Shown in pieces: positions 23,519-36,649 of a DNA stretch of 64,000 nucleotides. Below the pieces are notes generated by a model that worked only from the letters and a program-made list of their open reading frames with translations, searched no databases and was not told where the DNA came from. The stretch's first letter is position 1. Each line of letters starts with the position of its first letter. Both the position numbers and the translations under genes were made by a program. Source of the DNA: Euonymus europaeus (taxonomy: Eukaryota; Streptophyta; Magnoliopsida; Celastrales; Celastraceae); contig OY756964.1 of NCBI GenBank assembly GCA_963580455.1, forward strand, positions 27,316,001-27,380,000, read 5' to 3'.

Positions 23519-26296
23519 TGCACGTAAACGGTTTTATGAATATCCGTTGACTCCGAGTTCTGAATTCGGTGATTTTTAGCTTGATTTCGCACTACTTTTC
23601 GAGCTCTACAATCCTGGCGTTTCGGATTTTGATTTCGGAACTCGTGGCTAGTAGGTCTCGTTTCACCTAGTTAGCTGCGAAATGTGGTTTCTTTACGTAA
23701 ACGGTTTTATGAATATCCGTTGACTCCGAGTTCTGAATTCGGTGATTTTTAGCTTGATTTCGCACTACTTTTCGAGCTCTACAATCCTGGCTTTTCGGAT
23801 TTTGATTTCAGAACTCGTGGCTAGTAGGTCTCGTTTCACCTAGTTAGCCGCGAAATGTGGTTTCTGCACGTAAACGGTTTTATGAATATCCGTTGACTCC
23901 GAGTTCTGAATTCGGTGATTTTTAGCTTGATTTCGCACTACTTTTCGAGCTCTACAATCCTGGCGTTTCGGATTTTGATTTCGGAACTCGTGCCTAGTAG
24001 GTATCGTTTCACCTAGTTAGCCGCGAAATGTGGTTTCTTTACGTAAACGGTTTTATGAATATCCGTTGACTCCGAGTTCTGAATTCGGTGATTTTTAGCT
24101 TGATTTCGCACTACTTTTCGAGCTCTACAATCCTGGCGTTTCGGATTTTGATTTCGAAACTCGTGGCTAGTAGGTCTCGTTTCACCTAGTTAGCCGCGAA
24201 ATGTGGTTTCTTTACGTAAACGCTTTTATGAATATCCGTTGACTCCGAGTTCTGAATTCGGTGATTTTTAGCTTGATTTCGCACTACTTTTCGAGCTCTA
24301 CAATCCTGGCGTTTCGGATTTTGATTTCGGAACTCGTGGCTAGTAGGTCTCGTTTCACCTAGTTAGCCGCGAAATGTGGTTTCTTTACGTAAACGGTTTT
24401 ATGAATATCCGTTGACTCCGAGTTCTGAATTCGGTGATTTTTAGCTTGATTTCGCACTACTTTTCGAGCTCTACAATCCTGGCGTTTCGGATTTTGATTT
24501 CAGAACTCGTGGCTAGTAGGTCTCGTTTCACCTAGTTAGCCGCGAAATGTGGTTTCTGCACGTAAACGGTTTTATGAATATCCGTTGACTCCGAGTTCTG
24601 AATTCGGTGATTTTTAGCTTGATTTCGCACTACTTTTCGAGCTCTACAATCCTGGCGTTTCGGATTTTGATTTCGGAACTCGTGTCTAGTAGGTCTCGTT
24701 TCACCTAGTTAGCCGCGAAATGTGGTTTCTTTACGTAAACGCTTTTATGAATATCCGTTGACTCCGAGTTCTGAATTCGGTGATTTTTAGCTTGATTTCG
24801 CACTACTTTTCGAGCTCTACAATCCTGGCATTTCGGATTTTGATTTCGGAACTCGTGGCTAGTAGGTCTCGTTTCACCTAGTTAGCCGCGAAATGTGGTT
24901 TCTTTACGTAAACGGTTTTATGAATATCCGTTGACTCCGAGTTCTGAATTCGGTGATTTTTAGCTTGATTTCGCACTACTTTTCGAGCTCTACAATCCTG
25001 GCATTTCGGATTTTGATTTCAGAACTCGTGGCTAGTAGGTCTCGTTTCACCTAGTTAGCCGCGAAATGTGGTTTCTGCACGTAAACGGTTTTATGAATAT
25101 CCGTTGACTCCGAGTTCTGAATTCGGTGATTTTTAGCTTGATTTCGCACTACTTTTCGAGCTCTACAATCCTGGCGTTTCGGATTTTGATTTCAGAACTC
25201 GTGGCTAGTAGGTCTCGTTTCACCTAGTTAGCCGTGAAATATGGTTTCTTTACGTAAACGGTTTTATGAATATCCGTTGACTCCGAGTTCTGAATTCGGT
25301 GATGTTTAGCTTGATTTCGCACTACTTTTCGAGCTCTACAGTCCTGGCATTTCGGATTTTGATTTCGAAACTCGTGGCTAGTAGGTCTCGTTTCACCTAG
25401 TTAGCCGCGAAATGTGGTTTCTTTACGTAAACGCTTTTATGAATATCCGTTGACTCCGAGTTCTGAATTCGGTGATTTTTAGCTTGATTTCGCACTACTT
25501 TTCGAGCTCTACAATCCTGGCGTTTCGGATTTTGATTTCGGAACTCGTGGCTAGTAGGTCTCGTTTCACCTAGTTAGCCGCGAAATGTGGTTTCTTTACG
25601 TAAACGGTTTTATGAATATCCGTTGACTCCGAGTTCTGAATTCGGTGATTTTTAGCTTGATTTCACACTACTTTTTGAGCTCTACAATCCTAGCGTTTCG
25701 GATTTTGATTTCGGAACTCGTGGCTAGTAGGTCTCGTTTCACCTAGTTAGCCGCGAAATGTGGTTTCTTTACGTAAACGGTTTTATGAATATCCGTTGAC
25801 TCCGAGTTCTGAATTCGGTGATTTTTAGCTTGATTTCGCACTACTTTTCGAGCTCTACAATCCTGGCTTTTCGGATTTTGATTTCCGAACTCGTGGCTAG
25901 TAGGTCTCGTTTCACCTAGTTAGCCGGGAAATGTGGTTTCTTTACGTAAACGGTTTTATGAATATCCGTTGACTCCGAGTTCTGAATTCGGTGATTTTTA
26001 GCTTGATTTCGCACTACTTTTCGAGCTCTACAATCCTGGCGTTTCGGATTTTGATTTCGGAACTCGTGGCTAGTACGTCTCGTTTCACCTAGTTAGCCGC
26101 GAAATGTGGTTTCTTTACGTAAACGGTTTTATGAATATCCGTTGACTTCGAGTTCTGAATTCGGTGATTTTTAGCTTGATTTCGCACTACTTTTCGAGCT
26201 CTACAATCCTGGTATTTCGGATTTTGATTTCAGAACTCGTGGCTAGTAGGTCTCGTTTCACCTAGTTAGCCGCGAAATGTGGTTTCTGCACGAAAA
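23519..26296 (+). repeat. Weakly ordered consensus-type monomers
   Basis: Sixteen or so monomers close to consensus with scattered private changes, such as AGTTAGCTGCG near 23673, CGTGCCTAGTAGGTATCG near 23990, GTGTCTAGTAGG near 24683, GGTGATGTTTAGC near 25300 and CAGTCCTGGC near 25340. AAACGCTTTTATG junctions recur near 24220, 24739 and 25430. I see no large duplication with more than two or three monomers in register. Towards the right end AGTACGTCTCG and GTTGACTTCGAG appear, markers that become common in the next domain. Confidence 0.7.
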
Positions 26297-29200
26297 CGGT
26301 TTTTATGAATATCCGTTGACTCCGAGTTCTGAATTCTGTGATTTTTAGCTTGATTTCGTACTACTTTTCGAGCTCTACAATCCTGGTGTTTCGGATTTTC
26401 ATTTCAGAACTCGTGGCTAGTAGGTCTCGTTTCACCTAGTTAGCCGCGAAATGTGGTTTCTTTACGTAAACGGTTTTATGAATATCCGTTGACTCCGAGT
26501 TCTGAATACAGTGATTTTTACCTTGATTTCGCACTACTTTTTGAGCTCTACAATCCTGTGCTTTCTGATTTTGATTTCAGAACTCGTGGCTAGTAGGTCT
26601 CGTTTCACCTAGTTAGCCGGGAAATGTGGTTTCTTTACGTAAACGGTTTTATGAATATCCGTTGACTCCGAGTTCTGAATTCGGTGATTTTTAGCTTAAT
26701 TTCGCACTACTTTTCGAGCTCTACAATCCTGGCTTTTCGGATTTTGATTTCAGAACTCGTGGCTAGTAGGTCTCGTTTCACCTAGTTAGCCGGGAAATGT
26801 GGTTTCTTTACGTAAACGGTTTTATGAATATCCGTTGACTCCGAGTTCTGAATTCGGTGATTTTTAGCTTGATTTCGCACTACTTTTCGAGCTCTACAAT
26901 CCTGGCGTTTCGGATTTTGATTTCGGAACTCGTGGCTAGTAGGTCTCGTTTCACCTAGTTAGCCGCGAAATGTGGTTTCTGCACGTAAACGGTTTTATGA
27001 ATATCCGTTGACTCCGAGTTCTGAATTCGGTGATTTTTAGCTTGATTTTGCACTACTTTTCGAGCTCTACAATCCTGGATTTTCGGATTTTGATTTCGGA
27101 ACTCGTGGCTAGTAGGTCTCGTTTCACCTAGTTAGCCGGGAAATGTGGTTTCTTTACGTAAACGGTTTTATGAATATCCGTTGACTCCGAGTTCTGAATT
27201 CGGTGATTTTTAGCTTAATTTCGCACTACTTTTCGAGCTCTACAATCCTGGCTTTTCGGATTTTGATTTCAGAACTCGTGGCTAGTAGGTCTCGTTTCAC
27301 CTAGTTAGCCGGGAAATGTGGTTTCTTTACGTAAACGGTTTTATGAATATCCGTTGACTCCGAGTTCTGAATTCGGTGATTTTTAGCTTGATTTTGCACT
27401 ACTTTTCGAGCTCTACAATCCTGGATTTTCGGATTTTGATTTCGGAACTCGTGGCTAGTAGGTCTCGTTTCACCTAGTTAGCCGCGAAATGTGGTTTCTT
27501 TACGTAAACGGTTTTATGAATATCCGTTGACTCCGAGTTCTGAATTCGGTGATTTTTAGCTTGATTTCGCACTACTTCTCGAGCTCACCAATCCTGGATT
27601 TTCGGATTTTGATTTCAGAACTCGTGGCTAGTAGGTCTCGTTTCACCTAGTTAGCCGGGAAATGTGGTTTCTTTACGTAAACGGTTTTATGAATATCCGT
27701 TGACTCCGAGTTCTGAATTCGGTGATTTTTAGCTTGATTTCGCACTACTTTTCGAGCTCTACAATCCTGGCGTTTCGGATTTTGATTTCGGAACTCGTGG
27801 CTAGTAGGTCTCGTTTCACCAAGTTAGCCGCGAAATGTGGTTTCTTTACGTAAACGGTTTTAGGAATATCCGTTGACTTCGAGTTCTGAATTCGGTGATT
27901 TTTAGCTTGATTTCGCACTACTTTTCGTGCTCTACAATCCTGGCGTTTCGGATTTTGATTTCAGAACTCGTGGCTAGTAGGTCTCGTTTCACCTACTTAG
28001 CCGCGAAATGTGGTTTCTGCACGTAAACGGTTTTATGAATATCCGTTGACTCCGAGTTCTGAATTCTGTGATTTTTAGCTTGATTTCGCACTACTTTTCG
28101 AGCTCTACAATCCTGGTGTTTCGGATTTTCATTTCAGAACTCGTGGCTAGTAGGTCTCGTTTCACCTAGTTAGCCGCGAAATGTGGTTTTTTTACGTAAA
28201 CGATTTTATGAATATCCGTTGACTCCGAGTTCTGAATACGGTGATTTTTACCTTGATTTCGCACTACTTTTTGAGCTCTACAATCCTGTGCTTTCTGATT
28301 TTGATTTCAGAACTCGTGGCTAGTAGGTCTCGTTTCACCTAGTTAGCCGCGAAATGTGGTTTCTGCACGTAAACGGTTTTATGAATATCCGTTGACTCCG
28401 AGTTCTGAATTCGGTGATTTTTAGCTTGATTTCGCACTACTTTTCGAGCTCTACAATCCTGGTGTTTCGGATTTTCATTTCAGAACTCGTGGCTAGTAGG
28501 TCTCGTTTCACCTAGTTAGCCGCGAAATGTGGTTTTTTTACGTAAACGATTTTATGAATATCCGTTGACTCCGAGTTCTGAATACGGTGATTTTTACCTT
28601 GATTTCGCACTACTTTTTGAGCTCTACAATCCTGTGCTTTCTGATTTTGATTTCAGAACTCGTGGCTGGTAGGTCTCGTTTCACCTAGTTAGCCGGGAAA
28701 TGTGGTTTCTTTACGTAAACGGTTTTATGAATATCCGTTGACTCCGAGTTCTGAATTCGGTGATTTTTAGCTTGATTTCGCACAACTTTTCGAGCTCTAC
28801 AATCCTGGCGTTTCGGATTTTGATTTCGGAACTCGTGGCTAGTACGTCTCGTTTCACCTAGTTAGCCGCGAAATGTGGTTTCTTTACGTAAACGGTTTTA
28901 TGAATATCCGTTGACTTCGAGTTCTGAATTCGGTGATTTTTAGCTTGATTTCGCACTACTTTTCGAGCTCTACAATCCTGGCATTTCGGATTTTGATTTC
29001 AGAACTCGTGGCTAGTAGGTCTCGTTTCACCTAGTTAGCCGCGAAATGTGGTTTCTGCACGAAAACGGTTTTATGAATATTCGTTGACTCCGAGTTCTGA
29101 ATTCTGTGATTTTTAGCTTGATTTCGTACTACTTTTCGAGCTCTACAATCCTGGTGTTTCGGATTTTCATTTCAGAACTCGTGGCTAGTAGGTCTCGTTT

Positions 29201-30450
29201 CACCTAGTTAGCCGCGAAATGTGGTTTCTTTACGTAAACGGTTTTATGAATATCCGTTGACTCCGAGTTCTGAATACGGCGATTTTTACCTTGATTTCGC
29301 ACTACTTTTTGAGCTCTACAATCCTGTGCTTTCTGATTTTGATTTCAGAACTCGTGGCTAGTAGGTCTCGTTTCACCTAGTTAGCCGGGAAATGTGGTTT
29401 CTTTACTTAAACGGTTTTATGAATATCCGTTGACTCCGAGTTCTGAATTCGGTGATTTTTAGCTTAATTTCGCACTACTTTTCGAGCTCTACAATCCTGG
29501 CTTTTTGGATTTTGATTTCAGAACTCGTGGCTAGTAGGTCTCATTTCACCTAGTTAGCCGGGAAATGTGGTTTCTTTACGTAAACGGTTTTATGAATATC
29601 CGTTGACTCCGAGTTCTGAATTCGGTGATTTTTAGCTTGATTTCGCACTACTTTTCGAGCTCTACAATCCTGGCGTTTCGGATTTTGATTTCGGAACTCG
29701 TGGCTAGTACGTCTCGTTTCACCAAGTTAGCCGCGAAATGTGGTTTCTTTACGTAAACGGTTTTATGAATATCCGTTGACTTCGAGTTCTGAATTCGGTG
29801 ATTTTTAGCTTGATTTCGCACTACTTTTCGTGCTCTACAATCCTGGCGTTTCGGATTTTGATTTCAGAACTCGTGGCTAGTAGGTCTCGTTTCACCTAGT
29901 TAGCCGCGAAATGTGGTTTCTGCACGTAAACGGTTTTATGAATATCCGTTGACTCCGAGTTCTGAATTCTGTGATTTTTAGCTTGATTTCGCACTACTTT
30001 TCGAGCTCTACAATCCTGTTGTTTCGGATTTTCATTTCAGAACTCGTGGCTAGTAGGTCTCGTTTCACCTAGTTAGCCGCGAAATGTGGTTTTTTTACGT
30101 AAACGATTTTATGAATATCCGTTGACTCCGAGTTCTGAATACGGTGATTTTTACCTTGATTTCGCACTACTTTTTGAGCTCTACAATCCTGTGCTTTCTG
30201 ATTTTGATTTCAGAACTCGTGGCTAGTAGGTCTCGTTTCACCTAGTTAGCCGCGAAATGTGGTTTCTGCACGTAAACGGTTTTATGAATATCCGTTGACT
30301 CCGAGTTCTGAATTCGGTGATTTTTAGCTTGATTTTGCACTACTTTTCGAGCTCTACAATCCTGGATTTTCGGATTTTGATTTCGGAACTCGTGGCTAGT
30401 TGGTCTCGTTTCACCTAGTTAGCCGCGAAATGTGGTTTCTTTACGTAAAC
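26297..30450 (+). repeat. A-B dimer region with small tandem duplications
   Basis: A-B dimers start at 26297, 28028, 29066 and 29931. Three small duplications can be followed. A 3-monomer repeat (519 bp) places GCTTAATTTCGC at 26695 and 27214. A 2-monomer repeat (346 bp) doubles the dimer whose B copy starts with AAACGATTTTATG after a TTTTTTTACG junction (28191 and 28537). An 11-monomer offset (1903 bp) links CGTGCTC at 27926 with 29829. The GCCGGGAAATGTGG variant here ends in TTCTTTACG, unlike the TTCTATACG form of domain II. An odd copy near 27580 reads ACTTCTCGAGCTCACC. Confidence 0.8.
26300..26304 (+). other. 1-bp insertion in a T run (monomer of 174 bp)
   Basis: The junction reads CGGTTTTTATG with five T where every neighbour has four. 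The monomer starting at 26297 is therefore 174 bp, and all later starts are shifted by one base. It lies in the first A copy of domain III. Confidence 0.9.
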
Positions 30451-32694
30451 GGTTTTACGAATATCCGTTGACTCCGAGTTCTGAATTCGGTGATTTTTAG
30501 CTTGATTTCGCACTACTTTTCGAGCTCTACAATTCTGGCGTTTCGGATTTTGATTTCGGAGCTCGTGGCTAGTAGGTCTCGTTTCACCTAGTTAGCCGCG
30601 AAATGTGGTTTCTTTACGTAAACGGTTTTATGAATATCCGTTGACTCCGAGTTCTGAATTCGGTGATTTTTAGCTTAATTTCGCACTACCTTTCGAGCTC
30701 TACAATCCTGGCTTTTCGGATTTTGATTTCAGAACTCGTGGCTAGTAGGTCTCGTTTCACCTAGTTAGCCGGGAAATGTGGTTTCTTTACGTAAACGGTT
30801 TTATGAATATCCGTTGACTCCGAGTTCTGAATTCGGTGATTTTTAGCTTGATTTCGCACTACTTTTCGAGCTCTACAATCCTGGCATTTCGGATTTTGAT
30901 TTCGGAACTCGTGGCTAGTAGGTCTCGTTTCACCAAGTTAGCCGCGAAATGTGGTTTCTTTACGTAAACGGTTTTATGAATATCCGTTGACTCCGAGTTC
31001 TGAATTCGGTGATTTTTAGCTTGATTTCGCACTACTTTTCGAGCTCTACAATCCTGGCGTTTCGGATTTTGATTTCGGAACTCGTGGCTAGTACGTCTCG
31101 TTTCACCTAGTTAGCCGCGAAATGTGGTTTCTTTACGTAAACGGTTTTATGAATATCCGTTGACTTCGAGTTCTGAATTCGGTGATTTTTAGCTTGATTT
31201 CGCACTACTTTTCGAGCTCTACAATCCTGGCATTTCGGATTTTGATTTCGGAACTCGTGGCTAGTAGGTCTCGTTTCACCAAGTTAGCCGCGAAATGTGG
31301 TTTCTTTACGTAAACGGTTTTATGAATATCCGTTGACTCCGAGTTCTGAATTCGGTGATTTTTAGCTTGATTTCGCACTACTTTTCGAGCTCTACAATCC
31401 TGGCGTTTCGGATTTTGATTTCGGAACTCGTGGCTAGTACGTCTCGTTTCACCTAGTTAGCCGCGAAATGTGGTTTCTTTACGTAAACGGTTTTATGAAT
31501 ATCCGTTGACTTCGAGTTCTGAATTCGGTGATTTTTAGCTTGATTTCGCACTACTTTTCGAGCTCTACAATCCTGGCATTTCGGATTTTGATTTCAGAAC
31601 TCGTGGCTAGTAGGTCTCGTTTCACCTAGTTAGCCGCGAAATGTGGTTTCTTTACGTAAACGGTTTTATGAATATCCGTTGACTCCGAGTTCTGAATTCG
31701 GTGATTTTTAGCTTGATTTCGCACTACTTTTCGAGCTCTACAATCCTGACGTTTCGGATTTTGATTTCAGAACTCGTGGCTAGTAGGTCTCGTTTCACCT
31801 AGTTAGCCGCGAAATGTGGTTTCTTTACGTAAACGGTTTTACGAATATCCGTTGACTCCGAGTTCTGAATTCGGTGATTTTTAGCTTGATTTCGCACTAC
31901 TTTTCGAGCTCTACAATCCTGGCGTTTCGGATTTTGATTTCGGAGCTTGTGGCTAGTAGGTCTCGTTTCACCTAGTTAGCCGCGAAATGTGGTTTCTTTA
32001 CGTAAACGGTTTTATGAATATCCGTTGACTCCGAGTTCTGAATTCGGTGATTTTTAGCTTAATTTCGCACTACTTTTCGAGCTCTACAATCCTGGCTTTT
32101 TGGATTTTGATTTCAGAACTCGTGGCTAGTAGGTCTCGTTTCACCTAGTTAGCCGGGAAATGTGGTTTCTTTACGTAAACGGTTTTATGAATATCCGTTG
32201 ACTCCGAGTTCTGAATTCGGTGATTTTTAGCTTGATTTCGCACTACTTTTCGAGCTCTACAATCCTGGCATTTCGGATTTTGATTTCGGAACTCGTGGCT
32301 AGTAGGTCTCGTTTCACCAAGTTAGCCGCGAAATGTGGTTTCTTTACGTAAACGGTTTTATGAATATCCGTTGACTCCGAGTTCTGAATTCGGTGATTTT
32401 TAGCTTGATTTCGCACTACTTTTCGAGCTCTACAATCCTGGCGTTTCGGATTTTGATTTCGGAACTCGTGGCTAGTACGTCTCGTTTCACCTAGTTAGCC
32501 GCGAAATGTGGTTTCTTTACGTAAACGGTTTTATGAATATCCGTTGACTTCGAGTTCTGAATTCGGTGATTTTTAGCTTGATTTCGCACTACTTTTCGAG
32601 CTCTACAATCCTGGCATTTCGGATTTTGATTTCAGAACTCGTGGCTAGTAGGTCTCGTTTCACCTAGTTAGCCGCGAAATGTGGTTTCTGCACG
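30451..32694 (+). repeat. 8-monomer (1384 bp) offset repeat with nested 346-bp dimer duplication
   Basis: GGTTTTACGAATATCC at 30451 recurs at 31835, eight monomers on. It is followed in both places by a copy with a GGAGCT change (TCGGAGCTCG or TCGGAGCTTG), then GCTTAATTTCGC, GGCATTTCGG with CACCAAG, and AGTACGTCTCG followed by GTTGACTTCGAG. The pair of monomers carrying CACCAAG and AGTACGTCTCG is doubled in the first copy (30.9-31.6 kb) at an offset of 346 bp but single in the second, so copy number of the dimer differs between them. The block ends where an A copy starts at 32699. Confidence 0.8.
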
Positions 32695-33217
32695 AAAACG
32701 GTTTTATGAATATCCGTTGACTCCGAGTTCTGAATTCTGTGATTTTTAGCTTGATTTCGTACTACTTTTTGAGCTCTACAATCCTGGTGTTTCGGATTTT
32801 CATTTCCGAACTCGTGGCTAGTAGGTCTCGTTTCACCTAGTTAGCCGCGAAATGTTGTTTCCTTACGTAAACGGTTTTATGAATATCCGTTGACTCCGAG
32901 TTCTGAATACGGTGATTTTTACCTTGATTTCGCACTACTTTTTGAGCTCTACAATCCTGTGCTTTCTGATTTTGATTTCAGAACTCGTGGCTAGTAGGTC
33001 TCGTTTCACCTAGTTAGCCGCGAAATGTGGTTTCTGCACGTAAACGGTTTTATGAATATCCGTTGACTCCGAGTTCTGAATTCGGTGATTTTTAGCTTGA
33101 TTTCGCACTACTTTTCGAGCTCTACAATCCTGGCGTTTCGGATTTTGATTTCGGAACTCGTGGCTAGTAGGTCTCGTTTCACCTAGTTAGCCGCGAAATG
33201 TGGTTTCTTTACGTAAA

Positions 33218-34255
33218 CGGTTTTATGAATATCCGTTGACTCCGAGTTCTGAATTCGGTGATTTTTAGCTTGATTTCGCACTACTTTTCGAGCTCTACAA
33301 TCCTGGCTTTTCGGATTTTGATTTCAGAACTCGTGGCTAGTAGGTCTCGTTTCACCTAGTTAGCCGTGAAATGTGGTTTCTTTACGTAAACGGTTTTATG
33401 AATATCCGTTGACTCCGAGTTCTGAATTCGGTGATTTTTAGCTTGATTTCGCACTACTTTTCGAGCTCTACAATCCTGGCATTTCGGATTTTGATTTCGG
33501 AACTCGTGGCTAGTAGGTCTCGTTTCACCTAGTTAGCCGCGAAATGTGGTTTCTTTACGTAAACGGTTTTATGAATATCCGTTGACTCCGAGTTCTGAAT
33601 TCGGTGATTTTTAGCTTGATTTCGCACTACTTTTCGAGCTCTACAATCCTGGCGTTTCGGATTTTGATTTCGGAACTCGTGGCTAGCAGGTCTCGTTTCA
33701 CCTAGTTAGCCGCGAAATGTGGTTTCTTTACGTAAACGGTTTTATGAATATCCGTTGACTCCGAGTTCTGAATTCGGTGATTTTTAGCTTGGTTTCGCAC
33801 TACTTTTCGAGCTCCACAATCCTGGCGTTTCGGATTTTGATTTCAGAACTCGTGGCTAGTAGCTCTCGTTTCACCTAGTTAGCCGCGAAATGTGGTTTCT
33901 GCACGTAAACGGTTTTATGAATATCCGTTGACTCCGAGTTCTGAATTCTGTGATTTTTAGCTTGATTTCGCACTACTTTTTGAGCTCTACAATCCTGGTG
34001 TTTCGGATTTTCATTTCAGAACTCGTGGCTGGTAGGTCTCGTTTCACCTAGTTAGCCGCGAAATGTGGTTTCTTTACGTAAACGGTTTTATGAATATCCG
34101 TTGACTCCGAGTTCTGAATACGGTGATTTTTACCTTGATTTCGCACTACTTTTTGAGCTCTACAATCCTGTGCTTTCTGATTTTGATTTCGGAACTCGTG
34201 GCTAGTAGGTCTCATTTCACCTAGTTAGCCGCGAAATGTGGTTTCTTTACGTAAA
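33218..34255 (+). repeat. Six-monomer segment also present at 44982-46019
   Basis: The order GGCTTTTCGG copy with GCCGTG, consensus-like copy, copy with GGCTAGCAGG (33687), copy with TTGGTTTCGC and GAGCTCCAC and AGTAGCTCTCG, A with CTGGTAGG, and B with CTCATTTC is seen again 11764 bp (68 monomers) downstream, with CAGG at 45451. The second occurrence has a few private changes such as TATCTGTTGAC and AACTCCTGGC. Similarity at this distance indicates an older duplication later separated by the 15/16- and 21-monomer events between the copies. Confidence 0.78.
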
Positions 34256-36436
34256 CGGTTTTATGAATATCCGTTGACTCCGAGTTCTGAATACGGTGAT
34301 TTTTACCTTGATTTCGCACTACTTTTTGAGCTCTACAATCCTGTGCTTTCTGATTTTGATTTCGGAACTCGTGGCTAGTAGGTCTCATTTCACCTAGTTA
34401 GCCGCGAAATGTGGTTTCTTTACATAAACGGTTTTATGAATATCCGTTGACTCCGAGTTCTGAATTCGGTGATTTTTAGCTTGATTTCGCACTACTTTTC
34501 GAGCTCTACAATCCTGGCATTTCGGATTTTGATTTCAGAACTCGTGGCTAGTAGGTCTCGTTTCACCTAGTTAGCCGCGAAATGTGGTTTCTTTACGTAA
34601 ACGGTTTTATGAATATCCGTTGACTCCGAGTTCTGAATTCGGTGATTTTTAGCTTGATTTCGCACTACTTTTCGAGCTCTACAATCATGGCGTTTCGGAT
34701 TTTGATTTCGGAACTCGTGGCTAGTAGGTATCGTTTCACCTAGTTAGCCGCGAAATGTGGTTTCTTTACGTAAACGGTTTTATGAATATCCGTTGACTCC
34801 GAGTTCTGAATTCGGTGATTTTTAGCTTGATTTCGCACTACTTTTCGAGCTCTACAATCCTGGCGTTTCGGATTTTGATTTCGGAACTCGTGGCTAGTAG
34901 GTCTCGTTTCACCAAGTTAGCCGCGAAATGTGGTTTCTTTACGTAAACGGTTTTATGAATATCCGTTGACTTCGAGTTCTGAATTCGGTGATTTTTAGCT
35001 TGATTTCGCACTACTTTTCGTGCTCTACAATCCTGGCGTTTCGGATTTTGATTTCAGAACTCGTGGCTAGTAGGTCTCGTTTCACCTAGTTAGCCGCGAA
35101 ATGTGGTTTCTTTACGTAAACGGTTTTATGAATATCCGTTGACTCCGAGTTCTGAATACGGTGATTTTTACCTTGATTTCGCACTACTTTTTGAGCTCTA
35201 CAATCCTGTGCTTTCTGATTTTGATTTCGGAACTCGTGGCTAGTAGGTCTCATTTCACCTAGTTAGCCGCGAAATGTGGTTTCTTTACATAAACGGTTTT
35301 ATGAATATCCGTTGACTCCGAGTTCTGAATTCGGTGATTTTTAGCTTGATTTCGCACTACTTTTCGAGCTCTACAATCCTGACATTTCGGATTTTGATTT
35401 CAGAACTCGTGGCTAGTAGGTCTCGTTTCACCTAGTTAGCCGCGAAATGTGGTTTCTTTACGTAAACGGTTTTATGAATATCCGTTGACTCCGAGTTCTG
35501 AATTCGGTGATTTTTAGCTTGATTTCCCACTACTTTTCGAGCTCTACAATCCTGGCATTTCGGATTTTTATTTCGGAACTCGTGGCTAGTAGGTCTCGTT
35601 TCACCTAGTTAGCCGCGAAATGTGGTTTCTTTACGTAAACGGTTTTATGAATATCCGTTGACTCCGAGTTCTGAATTCGGTGATTTTTAGCTTGATTTCG
35701 CACTACTTTTCGAGCTCTACAATCCTGGCATTTCGGATTTTGATTTCGGAACTCGTGGCTAGTAGGTCTCGTTTCACCAAGTTAGCCGCGAAATGTGGTT
35801 TCTTTACGTAAACGGTTTTATGAATATCCGTTGACTTCGAGTTCTGAATTCGGTGATTTTTAGCTTGATTTCGCACTACTTTTCGTGCTCTACAATCCTG
35901 GCGTTTCGGATTTAGATTTCAGAACTCGTGGCTAGTAGGTCTCGTTTCACCTAGTTAGCCGCGAAATGTGGTTTCTGCACGTAAACGGTTTTATGAATAT
36001 CCGTTGACTCCGAGTTCTGAATTCTGTGATTTTTAGCTTGATTTCGCACTACTTTTCGAGCTCTACAATCCTGGTGTTTCGGATTTTCATTTCAGAACTC
36101 GTGGCTAGTAGGTCTCGTTTCACCTAGTTAGCCGCGAAATGTGGTTTTTTTACGTAAACGATTTTATGAATATCCGTTGACTCCGAGTTCTGAATACGGT
36201 GATTTTTACCTTGATTTCGCACTACTTTTTGAGCTCTACAATCCTGTGCTTTCTGATTTTGATTTCAGAACTCGTGGCTAGTAGGTCTCGTTTCACCTAG
36301 TTAGCCGCGAAATGTGGTTTCTGCACGTAAACGGTTTTATGAATATCCGTTGACTCCGAGTTCTGAATTCAGTGATTTTTAGCTTGGTTTCGCACTACGT
36401 TTCGAGCTCCACAATCCTGGCATTTCGGATTTTGAT
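33882..36436 (+). repeat. 15/16-monomer block, copy 1
   Basis: From the A-B dimer at 33910 the monomer order matches that from 36678. The offset is 2768 bp (16 monomers) for the dimer and 2595 bp (15 monomers) for everything after it, because this copy has an extra tandem B monomer at 34256. Paired markers at 2595 bp: CAATCATGG/CAATCATAG (34681/37276), AGGTATCG, TTACATAAACGG, CCTGACATTTCGG (35381/37976), TTTCCCACTAC with GGATTTTTATTTCGG, and CACTACGTTTCGAGCTCCAC (36396/38991). Register is lost about 36436. Confidence 0.85.
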
Positions 36437-36649
36437 TTCGGAACTCGTGGCTAGTAGGTCTCGTTTCACCAAGTTAGCCGCGAAATGTGGTTTCTTTACG
36501 TAAACGGTTTTATGAATATCCGTTGACTTCGAGTTCTGAATTCGGTGATTTTTAGCTTGATTTCGCACTACTTTTCGTGCTCTACAATCCTGGCGTTTCG
36601 GATTTTGATTTCAGAACTCGTGGCTAGTAGGTCTCGTTTCACCTAGTTA

